Notes: generated by a model from the sequence alone, not told the origin. Shown: positions 29,781 to 40,272, counted from the stretch's first letter. The stretch: DNA of 40,455 bases from Chara braunii (GCA_003427395.1 BFEA01000211.1:917668-958122); one strand, 5' to 3'. A program made the numbers and translations.

Positions 29781-30432
29781 CCGGTTTCAATTGTTGTCCA
29801 TTTCGTGGGCAACGACCATTTCACGTCCTATATTACGTTGTGATTAAAAAACGTACGAGATTACGTACAGAATACCGTATAGGTCCTGCACATATATTAT
29901 CCACATGCTTCATACATTGAGGCTCCTTAAGTCAAAATGGGTTTCGATCATTTTGAAGGATTGAGACAGAGAATCGGGAAAAAATGGTAAGGGATTGTGA
30001 TGGTTTTCGAAGCTAAGGGCTAGACAATTAAAGTTGATGAGAGTTGAGCACCATACGTCCGTTCAGATAAACCGGTGACTAAGGTTAAGTGAGAGAACAT
30101 AGTGTCCGGTTTCAATTGTTTTCCATTTCGTGGGCAACGACCATTTCACGTCCTATATTACATTGGGACTAAAAAATGTACGAGATTACGTACAGAATAC
30201 CGTATAGGTCTTGTACATATATTATCCATATGCTTCATACATTGAGGCTCCTTAAGTCAAAATGAGTTTTGATCATTTTGAAGGATTGAGATGGAGAATC
30301 GGGAAAAATGGTAAGGGATTGGGATGGTTTTCGAAGAATGGGCTAGACATTTTAAGTTGGTGAGAGTTAAGCACCATACGTCCGTTCAGATAGCCCAATG
30401 ACCAAGGTTGAGCGTGATAACGTAGGGAATTA
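29781..30432. repeat. 325-bp tandem satellite-like dimer
   Basis: CCGGTTTCAATTGTT begins one unit at 29781 and the next at 30106. The two 325-bp units are close matches throughout, including TACGAGATTACGTACAGAAT and CTTAAGTCAAAATG. No coding frame spans them. Only two units are present. Confidence 0.9.
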
Positions 30433-30959
30433 CAGTTTTAACACTGCAACGGGAAGGTTACGGGCTCAATTTTGTTAGCCAACCTGGTGTTAGGTGCCAC
30501 ATACTTATCCCCTAGGCAACTATGACACAATGGCGGATCATCAAATGTAGTAGCGCAGTGGGTTGGATCTACGTGCTGCAAGAGAGAGAGATAAAATTCG
30601 ATTATGATCGATTTTGTATATCACGTAATGTTGTGCAATGTCACATAGTACGAATGTAGTCGGGGTGGAAGTAAACTGCGAGAAGAACCGGGTTGGTAGG
30701 ATCCACCTAGTGGGAAAGGAAGACGTGTTGGTGGAGTACTACACATTAGGTAGTGAGGACCTGCTAATCGGGAAGAGACAACCCTTCCAGTGGAGGAAAA
30801 GAAATGCCATGTACCAGATTAGAGTATTGGAGGGAGGGACACAATGGAAGGCAGGCATATAGGCCCAACACCTCGATTGCAAACCTGCCTCTGGACCCGG
30901 GAGAATGGAGATGGCTCCCGGATAGCAGAGGAGGACAGAGGGGAAGACCATAGAAAGGC

Positions 30960-31490
30960 GTGCAACTAGCAAATATGAAGGCAAAGTCAGCATACAGGAT
31001 ACTAAGGAGCAGGAAATGCCTCCGGGATGTGGTGGAAGACAGGTGGCATCAACACCTGAACATGGACAGGGGCCTACTCAGACCTATAAAATGGTTCTGC
31101 GAAAACAAACTACGACCTGCAAAAATTTCTTCACTGCAGTGGCAAATAGCCCACCGCTGTTTGCCCACCAATAACTGGTTAATCGACCACACCCGGCTAG
31201 AAGAGCAAGGGCGTGCACTGCCATGGTGCAAAAGTTGCACACACACCTTTCCTCCACACAAAAGACCTGAGACAGTGGAAAATATCTTCATGCAGTGCCC
31301 CTCAGCCGGACTACTATGGCGGTGGTGGGATAGGATTTGGCAACAGATGTTCCCAGACTTGCCATGGCCATGGGACTGGAGGGCGATTCTGCTGGGACAC
31401 TACCCAGGCATCTTAAAAAATGAGTTTGAGGAAAATCTTTTGGCGGACGCTCCGTCCTATGGGTTATCTGGTGGAAAAGGTGTGTCCTAG
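30960..31490 (+). pseudogene. LINE ORF2 C-terminus with zf-RVT domain
   Basis: SAYRILRSRK is followed by a WFCENKLRPAKISSLQWQIA stretch, RCLPTNNWLIDH, and the finger CKSC...ETVENIFMQCP, then LLWRWWDRIW. This is the plant LINE zf-RVT region. The zinc-ligand His of the VEHLFxxC motif is Asn (codon AAT at 31281-31283). The frame continues after a shift as 31688-31963 (WRAxxE-like tail ending GGANQ). It is a relic copy. Confidence 0.8.
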
Positions 31491-31963
31491 AAATGGAAGG
31501 AGCAGGAGTGGAGGAGGGGGAGGTAACGGAGCAGCTCAAACAACTGGTGCAGACATAAATCATCACCCGCTGGCAGGCGGCACGAGAGAAACTGAACACA
31601 GTCCATTTTAAGGGAGACGCCTATCGAATTATCTCCCGGTTCTGCGAGGAGTGGCTTGGAGGGAAGAGAGGTGGGTGGATAGCATGGGTGGAGTGGTCAA
31701 AAGACGAGCACCAGGAGGAAGAAGAAGGGGACGCTCAGACAGATATGATATGGGATTACAGGCTGCATTTCCACGACTGGACGATTGTTGGCCCCGACTT
31801 TCCCCTTAGACCGGCGCAGGAGTTCGGAGATCAATTCCCCCCCCACCCGTTGTCATTAATGGAGATCATACAGGAAGGAGAGTCGGTGCTTTGCAGGTTT
31901 GTTCATGGTTTTCTAGAAGGGACTCTGAGTCCGGTTCTTAGCATAGGCGGAGCAAACCAGTAG

Positions 31964-32360
31964 AGACGGGACGCTGGACCTGGTTTCTAGCACTCGGGTC
32001 GCCCCCAACTTATCTCATGTTTTTCCGAAAAGTCTTTTAGGTGTGTCAGGAGGGACGCCGAGCCCGTACTCAACGTATGCTGAATAAACAGTTGGGACAT
32101 AACTAAGTGCAGGTAGTGTAGCTGGCATTTCTTTGGAAGGCGGGAGCTGTAGAAGTTAGGAAAAATACTGATGGAACGCTCGACCCAGTTTCCAGCATCT
32201 GCACTCCCTTTCAACACAACCCTTTTTCAAAAAGGGACGCTGGACCTCTTTTCCAGCAGGTGATGCTCCCCACCAATAGATGGAGCCTCTCCCCGGGTGC
32301 TAGTGGTATTGGCTTTTACCAGTACCACTAGCACGGCAGGGGGTGTTTAAAAAAAAAGGA
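31964..32360 (+). repeat. LINE 3' UTR: repeated GCTGGA/TCCAGC hairpins and terminal stem-loop
   Basis: The motif GGGACGCTGGACC...TTTCCAGCA, a small hairpin, recurs with variation at about 31972, 32053, 32172 and 32234. A long stem-loop follows at 32297-32334 (GTGCTAGTGGTA pairs exactly with TACCACTAGCAC), then the A-tail. The final hairpin unit and the following CCCCACCAATAGATGGAGCC are shared with the 36.8-kb fragment. Confidence 0.75.
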
Positions 32361-33560
32361 AAGGCATGGGTTGTTAATTGTAGGGACCAATAACAATATT
32401 CAATGTAGCCTAGCCATGAGGCAGTCGACCTCGGGTTGGTTTGGGAGAAAAGAGATCGACAACTAGGTAGGTTTGGTGGAGTGGATGATCATGTATTGGT
32501 TACCTTGGGGCCTCACTATGAGGGGGCTAAGATCATCGGCGAGATGGTTGAAGATTATAGTGGAAAGATTGCATGATAAATAAACAAGTGAGATTGGTTG
32601 GTGGCAAAGCTATGGGGGTGGATGGTGGTAATAAACCTATTTATAATCGAGATTGGAGTGACTGTGGGTGATAACAGTACCAATCATAACGACTGTAGAG
32701 GTGTAGATGATGCTTGAGATAAGGAGGTAGATGGTGATTGCTACCTACTAATGATAAAAAATAAATTACCTCCAATAATATATCACCAACAATGACATGG
32801 ATAATGGTGGTACCAATGTAAGCAACTTGAGAGGGAGTAGTCGGTGATGGACATATAAGAATGGATGATGGTCATGTATCACTTCGATATCTATGGTCTA
32901 CACATTTAGTTTCTCACACAAGGGTGTTTGAGTAAGCTTGAGGGTACTAACCGTCGACCATTAGGTTTGTAGAGAGAATGTTTATGCCTAGTGTTTGATG
33001 TACATGTAGATGAAGGCTCATTCAAGCAGAGTTCAACCCAAGGTTGAGCAGGGTTTCCTTGCTCAGCCTTAGTGCCTGCACCCGCTGTTTAATCAAATGT
33101 TTCTCCCAAAATGGTAAAAAGGTGGTGATTCTAAGTGGTAAACACTAAGGTAGGTCTGAGGGTGGCGCAATGCGCTGGGATAATTGACAAGAGGAGGGTG
33201 GTTGAGGTCTTATAAGGTGTAAAACAGAGCGAAAAAATTTAAATGAGGCTTTATCTAATGTTTAAACAAATAACATTACACATGAGATTGAAATAGCAGA
33301 GGGACACTATTGCCCTATCACACAGTTAAGGCTAAAAGACTCTGGGGCACGTAAGTAATCATTTTGGGGGAGAGATATTAGTAGGTTAGTGGAATGTCCT
33401 AAAATGTGTTATGCGAAAAAAACTAATAAATGTTTGTGTATGAGAATTTTAAAGTCAAGGTTAACAGTTTCATTATTATTCAACGTGTACATAGGCGTTA
33501 AAATTTTGAACAACCGTCGCCTCAAACATAACAAAACAAGGATGGGGGCGGGGGAGGGCC
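32361..33560. other. Low-complexity GGT/GAT-rich intergenic DNA
   Basis: No gene, terminal repeat or tandem array is recognised. Confidence 0.4.
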
Positions 33561-33579
33561 ACATGGGGAATTCAATTTT

Positions 33580-33845
33580 TTTAGCATCTTCACCATTTGA
33601 AAGTTTTTAGAAACTTCAAACGTATTGTGAATCTAGACTATGAAAAATATGAAAATTGTAGAGTGTGAAGGTGCTGAAAATTATGAACACCCCTTTTTAA
33701 AATAACAAATATTGGGGGGGAGGAGAAAAAACTTATCAGGATTTTCACCACTTTAAATTTTGTAGAATGCAATGTGAATCTGTACACTTGGTGGGAGTTT
33801 TTCGAAAATTTTGGCATCTTCACCACTTCAAAGTTTTTACATTCG
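33580..33845. repeat. Diverged repeat units, AT-rich
   Basis: GCATCTTCACCATTTGAAAG (33583), a TTTTCACCACTTTAAATTTT variant (33741) and GCATCTTCACCACTTCAAAG (33814) recur, with shared AATGTGAATCT segments, at irregular spacing. Confidence 0.5.
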
Positions 33846-34573
33846 TCAATTCGTACATACGGGCACAAGAGCACATTTCAATTATTTATGTTTATCATTT
33901 ATAAAATTTTTAAAATGTTAAACGTTTATCTAAAAATAGAGGATTCAACATTTTCAATATCCTTAAAAATTATTGAAACCAAGCTTTATAAAAAATAAAA
34001 TTGTTGACTTGTTTCGCTTTAGAAACAATTTCAGCGAAGATTTGACAAGTTGTTGACCTTTTGTGAAATCCCATTAGGTACGTGGAATATTAATTTAAAG
34101 TTACGAAGTTTTTTAGGTCACCATCAAAGCATCACTTTTACAATGCTTTATTAATGAAGGACCTAGTCCAAAGCAATTGTCGGTATCGACTTACATAATT
34201 GAGACAATAGTCAGGGAAAACCTCAATCTAAATATTTTTTTTTTTTTATCGCGACGGACTTTTACCGTGAAACCAATCATTGAATACTTGAGAGTTCAAA
34301 ACGTTTCTTTGTGTGTTGTACGCTCGATGAATGAGACTAAGTAGGGCGCTAACCATACTTTTGAGGTCTCCATTTTTACATGCATCGGTAATTACAATCT
34401 AAAAAGTGTTACCTATAAAAAATTTGGGGTCATAGGCTTATTCAGCAATCTCATGGAAGACATAAATTTATAGATTTTTGCCTATAAATAGTTAGCACCT
34501 GGTCCAAACTTCTACAAAGATTGTGTAAGAGAACAATAGATGACACCTGTGAAGTCACTTTAAGCTTCCAGGT

Positions 34574-34682
34574 AGAAAGTGGACGCTTTTGTAATCCTCC
34601 AGACATAAAAATGCAGCAAGTCATTCAAACCTGAAAGCGGACGCTTTTGTGACCCTCAGACATGAAATGCAATAAGCCATAT
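34574..34682. repeat. 59-bp tandem duplication, diverged
   Basis: GAAAGTGGACGCTTTTGT (34574) and GAAAGCGGACGCTTTTGT (34633) start two units that share CAGACAT and ATGCA-AAG segments. Confidence 0.75.
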
Positions 34683-34689
34683 GTATCGA

Positions 34690-35580
34690 ATTGTTGGACA
34701 CAAAGTGTTGAGGTAATGCATATTATTATAACAATAGTGTGGACTGTTGTTGATGTTGGAATTGAAAAAAAAAAAAAAAAAAACACAAAAATGGTTGTTT
34801 CGATAAGTCGTGAAAGACTTTAAGAAATATTAGGGGTGAATTTTTCAAGAAAAAGTATTTTTGCTTAAGGCTTTAGGCTTTTGTTTTGTTTCTGTCTTTG
34901 TCTTTTTTTTGTTAGGGATTAACATTTGTGTTGTACCCTATTTTCAGGAGTTAAAAAAAAAATAATGATGAATTAGACAATTGCTCAATTGGTATATGTC
35001 ATCGTTGAGCAGACCATTGGCCACCCGACTTCATGACGATTTTATCGGCACCTATATGTGTGTAGCATTCATGAGCCCAATAGACACATAAACTGTGTAT
35101 TAAGAGTTATGTATCTATATTATGGAATTTTGTACATGTTGATCAAGAGCATGCAGGACTTGACAAACCCCCTGAAATAAAAGTCGGGATTTTCAAGTCA
35201 CTGTGTCTTTTTCCAAAACACCTATTGTTACTAAAAAATCGTTATAGGAAAAAAATTATGTTTTTTAAGTTTCCTTTAATAAATTTCAATAAATTGTACA
35301 CCAACCTTGTACTTTTTTTTTTGAGTCATCCTTGTACTCTTTCTGTTTCTTTCGACATACCTTTTTTTTATTTTTTATTCAAGTTGCAATTTGTATTATA
35401 AAATTAAAAAAAATTGAGGTCGGGAATCCCTCGACATTTCAACCCGAAAAATTTTGTTGGAAACCGGGTTCATCGTCCCAAGTACGACAACTGAAATCAC
35501 AGAAAAAAAGATAATTGGATTAACAAGTTTCAAATTACAGAAATAAAGGAGACAACCACTAAGCCAAACTAAACAGTTAA
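34690..35580. other. AT-rich intergenic DNA with a weak SINE-like A-box
   Basis: TTGCTCAATTGGTAT at about 34980 resembles the box A of the 23.34-kb SINE-like head, but no convincing box B follows. An 18-base A run lies at about 34766-34783. Nothing else is recognised. Confidence 0.3.
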
Positions 35581-35581
35581 C

Positions 35582-35713
35582 CTGCTATTTTTTTGGGAGC
35601 CTTACTCGATTTCGCTTAAAAATATTACAAAAAGGAAAACACACCATCTGCTATATTTTTGGGAGCCTTACCCAGTTTCGCTTAAAAATATTACGAAAAG
35701 GATAACACATCAT
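35582..35713. repeat. 66-bp tandem duplication
   Basis: CTGCTAT...TTTTGGGAGCCTTAC...TTTCGCTTAAAAATATTAC occurs twice back to back with about seven differences. Confidence 0.9.
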
Positions 35714-35959
35714 GAAGTACTTCCATATTTTCATAAATTAAAACAAATCTATTGAGGTGTCAAGCGGTTTGCTGACATACCAATAGAAAAAAAAAATGTA
35801 GATTGGGGATTCCGAAATCCTAAAACTCCTACTGACTTCCAACATCGATGTGATTTATTTTGCATAGCGCATAAAATGACCACCCAGAGTACTTACCCTT
35901 TCCTCAGCGATGGTGCAATATATAATTTTCTGTCCTTCGTAGCTGATGCAAAAAACTTT

Positions 35960-36412
35960 TCTTCCCCCAAGTTTTTCACTAAATCATAGTGGACCTTATA
36001 TTATCCAATCTACAATAATAACAAAACGAATATCCCTTTTAATAATGCTAAAAGTCTCTTGTATTGATATTACCTCCTTTCTATTCCTCGTTGCCCAAAC
36101 CGCTTCCATTATTATACCCTTGATCACCAAAGCAACGTACCAACCTCCTAGTTTGAAGGAGGCTATTTCAGGTACTTTACCGTACATGATAAAATTGTCA
36201 GTCCAGACCTCTCTCTTGTCCCTGCATTCTTTCCATTTTTCCTTCCACCATTTCCACACTGTGTCTGACAGGGGACAACACAACCATAAGTGAACTGCAT
36301 TTTTTTAACCCCACTTACATCTCACACAGGTGGACGGGAGATCGATACCTTTCGAGTTTAGCCATAGTGCCGCAAATGTCGCTTGAAGGGACTGAAACCA
36401 TTGGATCGCCGC
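35960..36412 (-). pseudogene. LINE zf-RVT fragment, opposite orientation
   Basis: On the minus strand the translation reads FAALWLNSKGIDLPSTCVRC, a stop, then AVHLWLCCPLSDTVWKWW, MYGKVPEI and VWATRNRKEVI. The zf-RVT ligands Cys-x2-Cys and His-Leu-Trp-Leu-Cys are intact, unlike the two other LINE copies here. RT and endonuclease are absent, so this is an isolated C-terminal fragment. Confidence 0.75.
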
Positions 36413-36509
36413 CTTTTTTTTTTTTTTTTGCATACCTTTTTTTTGTTTTGTTGGCACACATTTTTTTTTATGCAACAAATTTGATGAATAACCACCTTAT
36501 CGTCTGTGA

Positions 36510-36892
36510 TTGGAATCTCTACCCTGTGTCCGTGTCATTGATAGTTCAACTTCGCCAATTGCCCCTGTGCTCCTGACCATGAAAGTATCAGAGTGCAATT
36601 GTTGGATGCCCGAAAAAATTATAGAGGCAGAACGCGAATTACACAAACTATGGGGACAGATCGCAAATTTTATATTCGAGAATAAAATTGACAAGAAGAA
36701 CAAGTCCTTACCCGTGGGATATGCGGACACAACCTTATTAGACAAGCAGTACAGTGGAAGACAAACACAACAGTGCAATTCGTTCCCTTTTGTGTAGAGG
36801 AACGCCGGGTCCGATTTTTGACAGGTGCTGCTCCCCACCAATAGATGGAGCCACCCAGAGATTTCTAGTGGTGCCTGCTCTCACCATCACCC
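36510..36892 (+). mobile_element. LINE 3'-end fragment related to the 32-kb LINE
   Basis: A short open frame (36510-36797) is followed by a hairpin unit of the GGGACGCYGGACC type. Then comes TGCTCCCCACCAATAGATGG with ...AGCC, nearly identical to 32.26 kb, and CTAGTGGTG...CACCATCAC, a weaker form of the terminal stem-loop. There is no A-tail; the fragment instead runs into a MITE-type inverted repeat at 36893. Confidence 0.6.
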
Positions 36893-36937
36893 CTACCGTC
36901 TTCCCCCGAACATAACACATATGCGTTATGTTCGAAT
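36893..36937. mobile_element. Palindromic MITE relic (CCCCCGAACATAACGCA family)
   Basis: CTACCGTCTTCCCCCGAACA matches the terminal inverted repeat of the 40.3-kb MITE. It leads into a 28-bp palindrome centred at 36920/36921 with one mismatched pair (CGAACATAAC...GTTATGTTCG). It may be a deletion product that joined two ends. Confidence 0.6.
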
Positions 36938-37098
36938 GAATGAGACCAACTTTACTTGCACAAGGGGGTTGGGTCCAGTCTGAGTAGGCGCAGTTATGGA
37001 CCACGATTGGGGGCCTCAGAATCTTTGCAAAAAGGTAAAGTAGCGACGTACCATTCCATGTTTTGGGTTGAGGTTCATTCCTTTCCCCTACTTGGGCC

Positions 37099-37166
37099 CT
37101 TGCTCCACTCCTAAGCAAGTGTGCAAAATAAGAATAAATCTTCCGCTAGAACATGGATAAATACAA
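37099..37166. repeat. Second copy of the 29.3-kb foldback right arm
   Basis: CCACTCCTAAGCAAGTGTGC, AATAAGAATAAATCTT and AGAACATGGATAAATAC align in order with 29308-29372. The partner arm is not seen here. Confidence 0.6.
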
Positions 37167-37285
37167 CCCCTTTCTTTTTTGACTCGGTGACCATGGTAGT
37201 GCAGAGAGACCTTGATGAGTGCCTTTTTTTTTTTTTCCACTTTCTTGGCCGCGCCACACTCTTGGCTGTCAGAAGCACCTTCATG

Positions 37286-37289
<4 letters not shown>

Positions 37290-37339
<50 letters not shown>
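37290..37339. repeat. (GA)n microsatellite
   Basis: About 25 uninterrupted GA units. Confidence 0.95.
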
Positions 37340-37344
<5 letters not shown>

Positions 37345-37457
37345 CCCAAGGATAGCACATTTGTGATTACGGGCCTGCACGGGCCTGCCCCAATAACCAG
37401 GGCAAGAACGGAGCAGGCATTGACCTTGTGTGGGGGGGGGGGGGAATGGGGGAGGTT

Positions 37458-37575
37458 AAATTCGAATACAACAATTTTTTCTTCGTGAAATTCAAATATA
37501 ACGCATATGCGTATTGTTCGAATAGAACGGACATGTGAATTATTCGAATAAAAAGGATATGCGTTATATTCGACG
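37458..37575. repeat. Cluster of TTCGAAT/ATAACGCATAT palindromic motifs
   Basis: ATTCGAATACAAC, ATAACGCATATGCGT, TTGTTCGAATAG, ATTATTCGAATA and ATATGCGTTATATTCGA are all variants of the palindrome at 36.92 kb. They suggest a decayed array of the same element. Confidence 0.5.
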
Positions 37576-37667
37576 TGCCCTTGACTTTCCGAAAACCGGT
37601 TTTTTTTGGAAAATGGGAGAATTTCCTCGGGTTGCATTTCAAAAAAAAAAAAAAGAAGAAGAACAGT

Positions 37668-37850
37668 GCGCCCGTGGCCGAGGCGCTCTACCGGTAGCAG
37701 GGGCTTAGTTTTCAGTAGGCACGGGGTCCTGCCATCCGTGTGGAAATCTGACGCCCGCATTGTGGCCACGCAGAAAAGAACTCGGAACATAGGTAAATAA
37801 GGTAAACCCTCACTACTAAAAGGGCCGTAGTGAACGGCCCTCGAGTAGCT
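37668..37850 (+). other. tRNA-like start and an 8-bp hairpin
   Basis: CGTGGCCGAGGCGCTCTACC at about 37675 resembles a class II tRNA box A, but box B is weak. A 14-base A run at about 37643 precedes it. AGGGCCGT/ACGGCCCT forms a perfect hairpin at about 37820-37840. This may be a SINE relic. Confidence 0.3.
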
Positions 37851-38041
37851 TGAATTTGCCCGCGAGGTCGTGCGGCTGTTATGTCCATAGCGCCAAGTGT
37901 TTTCGAACCGCCTGGGCTGGATTGCGGGCTGGTGAAATGTTTGCCACGCCAGTTCGGGCCGGCTTGGACCTCGCTGTTCACTGTTCACGGTAGCGTTAGC
38001 TGTAGCGCAGGAAGTGCATCCCGTTTGGACGGTGCCGTCCG

Positions 38042-38248
38042 CAATGACAGCGGAAGTACGTGAGGGAGAAGGGGGGGAATGCAGCTGAACACGGCAATGA
38101 CAGCGGAAGTACGTGAGGGAGGAGGGGGGGAATGCAGCCGAACACGGCAATGACAGCGGAAGTACGTGAGGGAGGGGGGGAAATGCAGCTGAACACGGCA
38201 ACGACAGCGGAAGTATGTGAGGTAGGGGGGGAATGCAGCTGAACACGG
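38042..38248. repeat. 53-bp G-rich minisatellite, four copies
   Basis: CAATGACAGCGGAAGTACGT recurs at 38042, 38095, 38148 and 38199. Periods are 53, 53, 51 and about 50, the change lying in the G run before AATGCAGC. No coding frame is conserved. Confidence 0.9.
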
Positions 38249-38309
38249 CGACGACGGGTGAGTCCTCGTCTGGATGTGTGCTGTCATGTTCGGTATACAG
38301 AACTGCACA

Positions 38310-38310
<1 letters not shown>

Positions 38311-38393
<83 letters not shown>

Positions 38394-38397
38394 GCGT

Positions 38398-38434
<37 letters not shown>

Positions 38435-38450
38435 AGATAGAGATAGAGAT

Positions 38451-38533
<83 letters not shown>
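38311..38533. repeat. (GT)n-(GATA)n-(GA)n compound microsatellite
   Basis: GT with a few interruptions (38311-38434) passes to four GATAGA units and then about 38 GA units. Confidence 0.95.
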
Positions 38534-38534
<1 letters not shown>

Positions 38535-38637
38535 CGAACAGCCAGATGATGATAGACCTGCCCATGTACGTATGTCAAGGAGAACGTGCCTTTGTTCGTC
38601 TGGCGTCAACTGAACTCTCGTCCTTTTTCCCTTTCAT

Positions 38638-38815
38638 TTTTTTTTAATTCTTTTTTTTAACCCGAAAAGGGCGACAGCCTTAAGGTCTCATCGTCGAGCT
38701 GACGGCCCCCTGGCAATTCAGAGTTGTTTTACTCATCCGGATTCCAATGCAAGATTCGAACTCACGTCTGCGTATCAACGGTTCATAGGTGTATTTTCGT
38801 TCAGCCGCATGGGCT
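38638..38815 (-). mobile_element. tRNA-derived SINE with A-rich tail
   Basis: On the minus strand the head contains box A-like TGCGGCTGAACG (38810-38799) and a strong box B GAGTTCGAATCTT (38763-38751). It is followed by a body and an end GCCCTTTTCGGGTTAAAA with A runs down to 38638. The full layout of pol III promoter, body and A-tail supports a SINE. Its 3' end resembles that of the 9.3-kb LINE (GCCCTTTGTTGGTAAAAA), as expected when a SINE uses a LINE's machinery. Confidence 0.65.
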
Positions 38816-38930
38816 TTGGTGCAAATTTTAGTTTTTCAGAAAGACCTATGGCCGCTCTATTTTAATTGTCTTTTCCCTTGTTTTTTTTCCTTTTCCGGCC
38901 ATGTTTGTTTTTTCTTTGTAGTACTTGCCA

Positions 38931-39054
38931 TTTTGGCATGTTGTTTCTTTAAAACAACAACAAAAAAAAACTTGGCATATTGTTTCCTTTGACCAAATCC
39001 ATCCATCCAGGTAACAATATGCCAAGTTTTTTTTTTTTTTTTTTTTTTTTTTTT
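38931..39054. repeat. Foldback flanked by A and T runs
   Basis: AAAACTTGGCATATTGTT (to 38984) and AACAATATGCCAAGTTTT (from 39013) form a perfect inverted repeat around a 28-base loop. The right side continues into a 28-base T run. A third, direct copy, TTTGGCATGTTGTTT, lies at 38932. Confidence 0.8.
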
Positions 39055-39206
39055 AGTCCTGCTCCTGCGGTGAGTATGCGCTGGTCAAGATGCGGGTTGC
39101 TCGTTGATGGATCACGACATTCAGATGGTGATCAATGGTGACCGCGAGGCCTCATCACACAACTGGCTGTTGTCAATTCCTCATCGTCTTCTCCCTGCTC
39201 TTCCAC

Positions 39207-39345
39207 CTCCTTCTCCTTCTCCTTCTCCTTCTCCTTCTCCTTCTCCTTCTCCTTCTACTCCTCCTCCTCCTCCTCCTCCTCCTCCTCCTCCTCTTCTCTT
39301 CGTTCCCTTCCCTTCTTCCGCTGCCTTCTCCTCCTCCTCCTCATG
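39207..39345. repeat. (CTTCTC)n and (CTC)n pyrimidine tract
   Basis: About eight CTTCTC units pass into twelve CTC units, followed by more pyrimidine-rich sequence. Confidence 0.95.
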
Positions 39346-39356
39346 ATTATCGGCTG

Positions 39357-39665
39357 CTCTTTCTGTTCATCTTCGGCAATCCGATCGTGATGATCATCAT
39401 GATTTCTGTTCATCGTCGGGATCGCGATCATGATGATCATCATGATCAATCATCATGATCAATCATCATGCTCGTTCAGCTCTTTCTGTTCATCGTCGGG
39501 ATCGCGATCATGATGATCATCATGATCAATCATCATGCTCGTTCAGCTCTTTCTGTTCATTGTCGGGATCGCGATCATGATGATCATGATGATCAATCAT
39601 GATCAATCATCATGGTCGTTCAGCTCTTTCTGTTCATCGTCGGGATCGCGATCATGATAAGCATG
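39357..39665. repeat. Minisatellite of nested GATC palindromes
   Basis: TTTCTGTTCATCGTCGGGAT recurs at spacings of about 43, 80, 67 and 77 bases. Between copies lie variable runs of TGATGATCATCATGATCAA, so each unit is dense in TGATCA and GATC palindromes. The later units also share CTCGTTCAGCT. Confidence 0.9.
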
Positions 39666-40260
39666 ATCATAAACGAGCATGATGGTGATGAATGATTATG
39701 AAGAATAATCATCGTGATGATATTGTCGATGGTGATATGATTACCGTCCTCGTCGCCCTTTTCTTTCCTTAGCTTGCTGAAGTAAACAGTATAGCGTATC
39801 GTCGTCCTCTTTTTACTTTCCTCAGCTTTTCTGAAGCAAAGAGTATAGCGTATCGTCGTCCTTACTGGCGCGTTAATCATCTTCGTCATTCATGATATAT
39901 GGCCATCATCATTGTTCATTTGTCATGGCGCCATCTTGCCTGCTTACGACAGAGGACTACGGGGTATGGAGGAGCAGAAATAGGACCGTACCGAGGGGGG
40001 CGATCGGGATCTCCCGTCTGTGCATCCAGATCGCCCTCTCGCTGCCCAAACCAAACCAGATGGTTCGCAAGCGAACTTACTGTATTGATTGAGTAAATTT
40101 ATTCATCAATTTATGTATTTAATAATATTGAGCTGAAGTACAAAGTTTCGTTCTATTGAATCAATAAAAATAAAAAAAGAACAATTGAAAATAAGTTGCG
40201 ACTTATTTTCGATTGTTATTTAACCGTGTCTGGAGCGAACCATGTGGTTCGGGGAGCGAT
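39666..40260. other. Intergenic DNA
   Basis: A segment TTTCTGAAGCAAAGAGTATAG resembles the preceding CTTGCTGAAGTAAACAGTATAG (39772 and 39830), with GCGTATCGTCGTCCT after both, a further ~57-bp diverged duplication. No gene is recognised. Confidence 0.5.
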
Positions 40261-40272
40261 CCAGCCGCTGGG

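Larger units (their letters stand above)
30638..32360 (+). mobile_element. 5'-truncated LINE with hairpin-rich 3' UTR
   Basis: The segment starts within ORF2 (DPGEWRWLP and SAYRILRSRK near 30.88-31.01 kb), passes through zf-RVT and a C-terminal tail ending at about 31961, and continues in a 400-bp 3' UTR to an A-run at about 32348-32358. The RT and endonuclease are missing. The exact left boundary is uncertain: 30638-30860 is open but not recognised. Confidence 0.75.
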
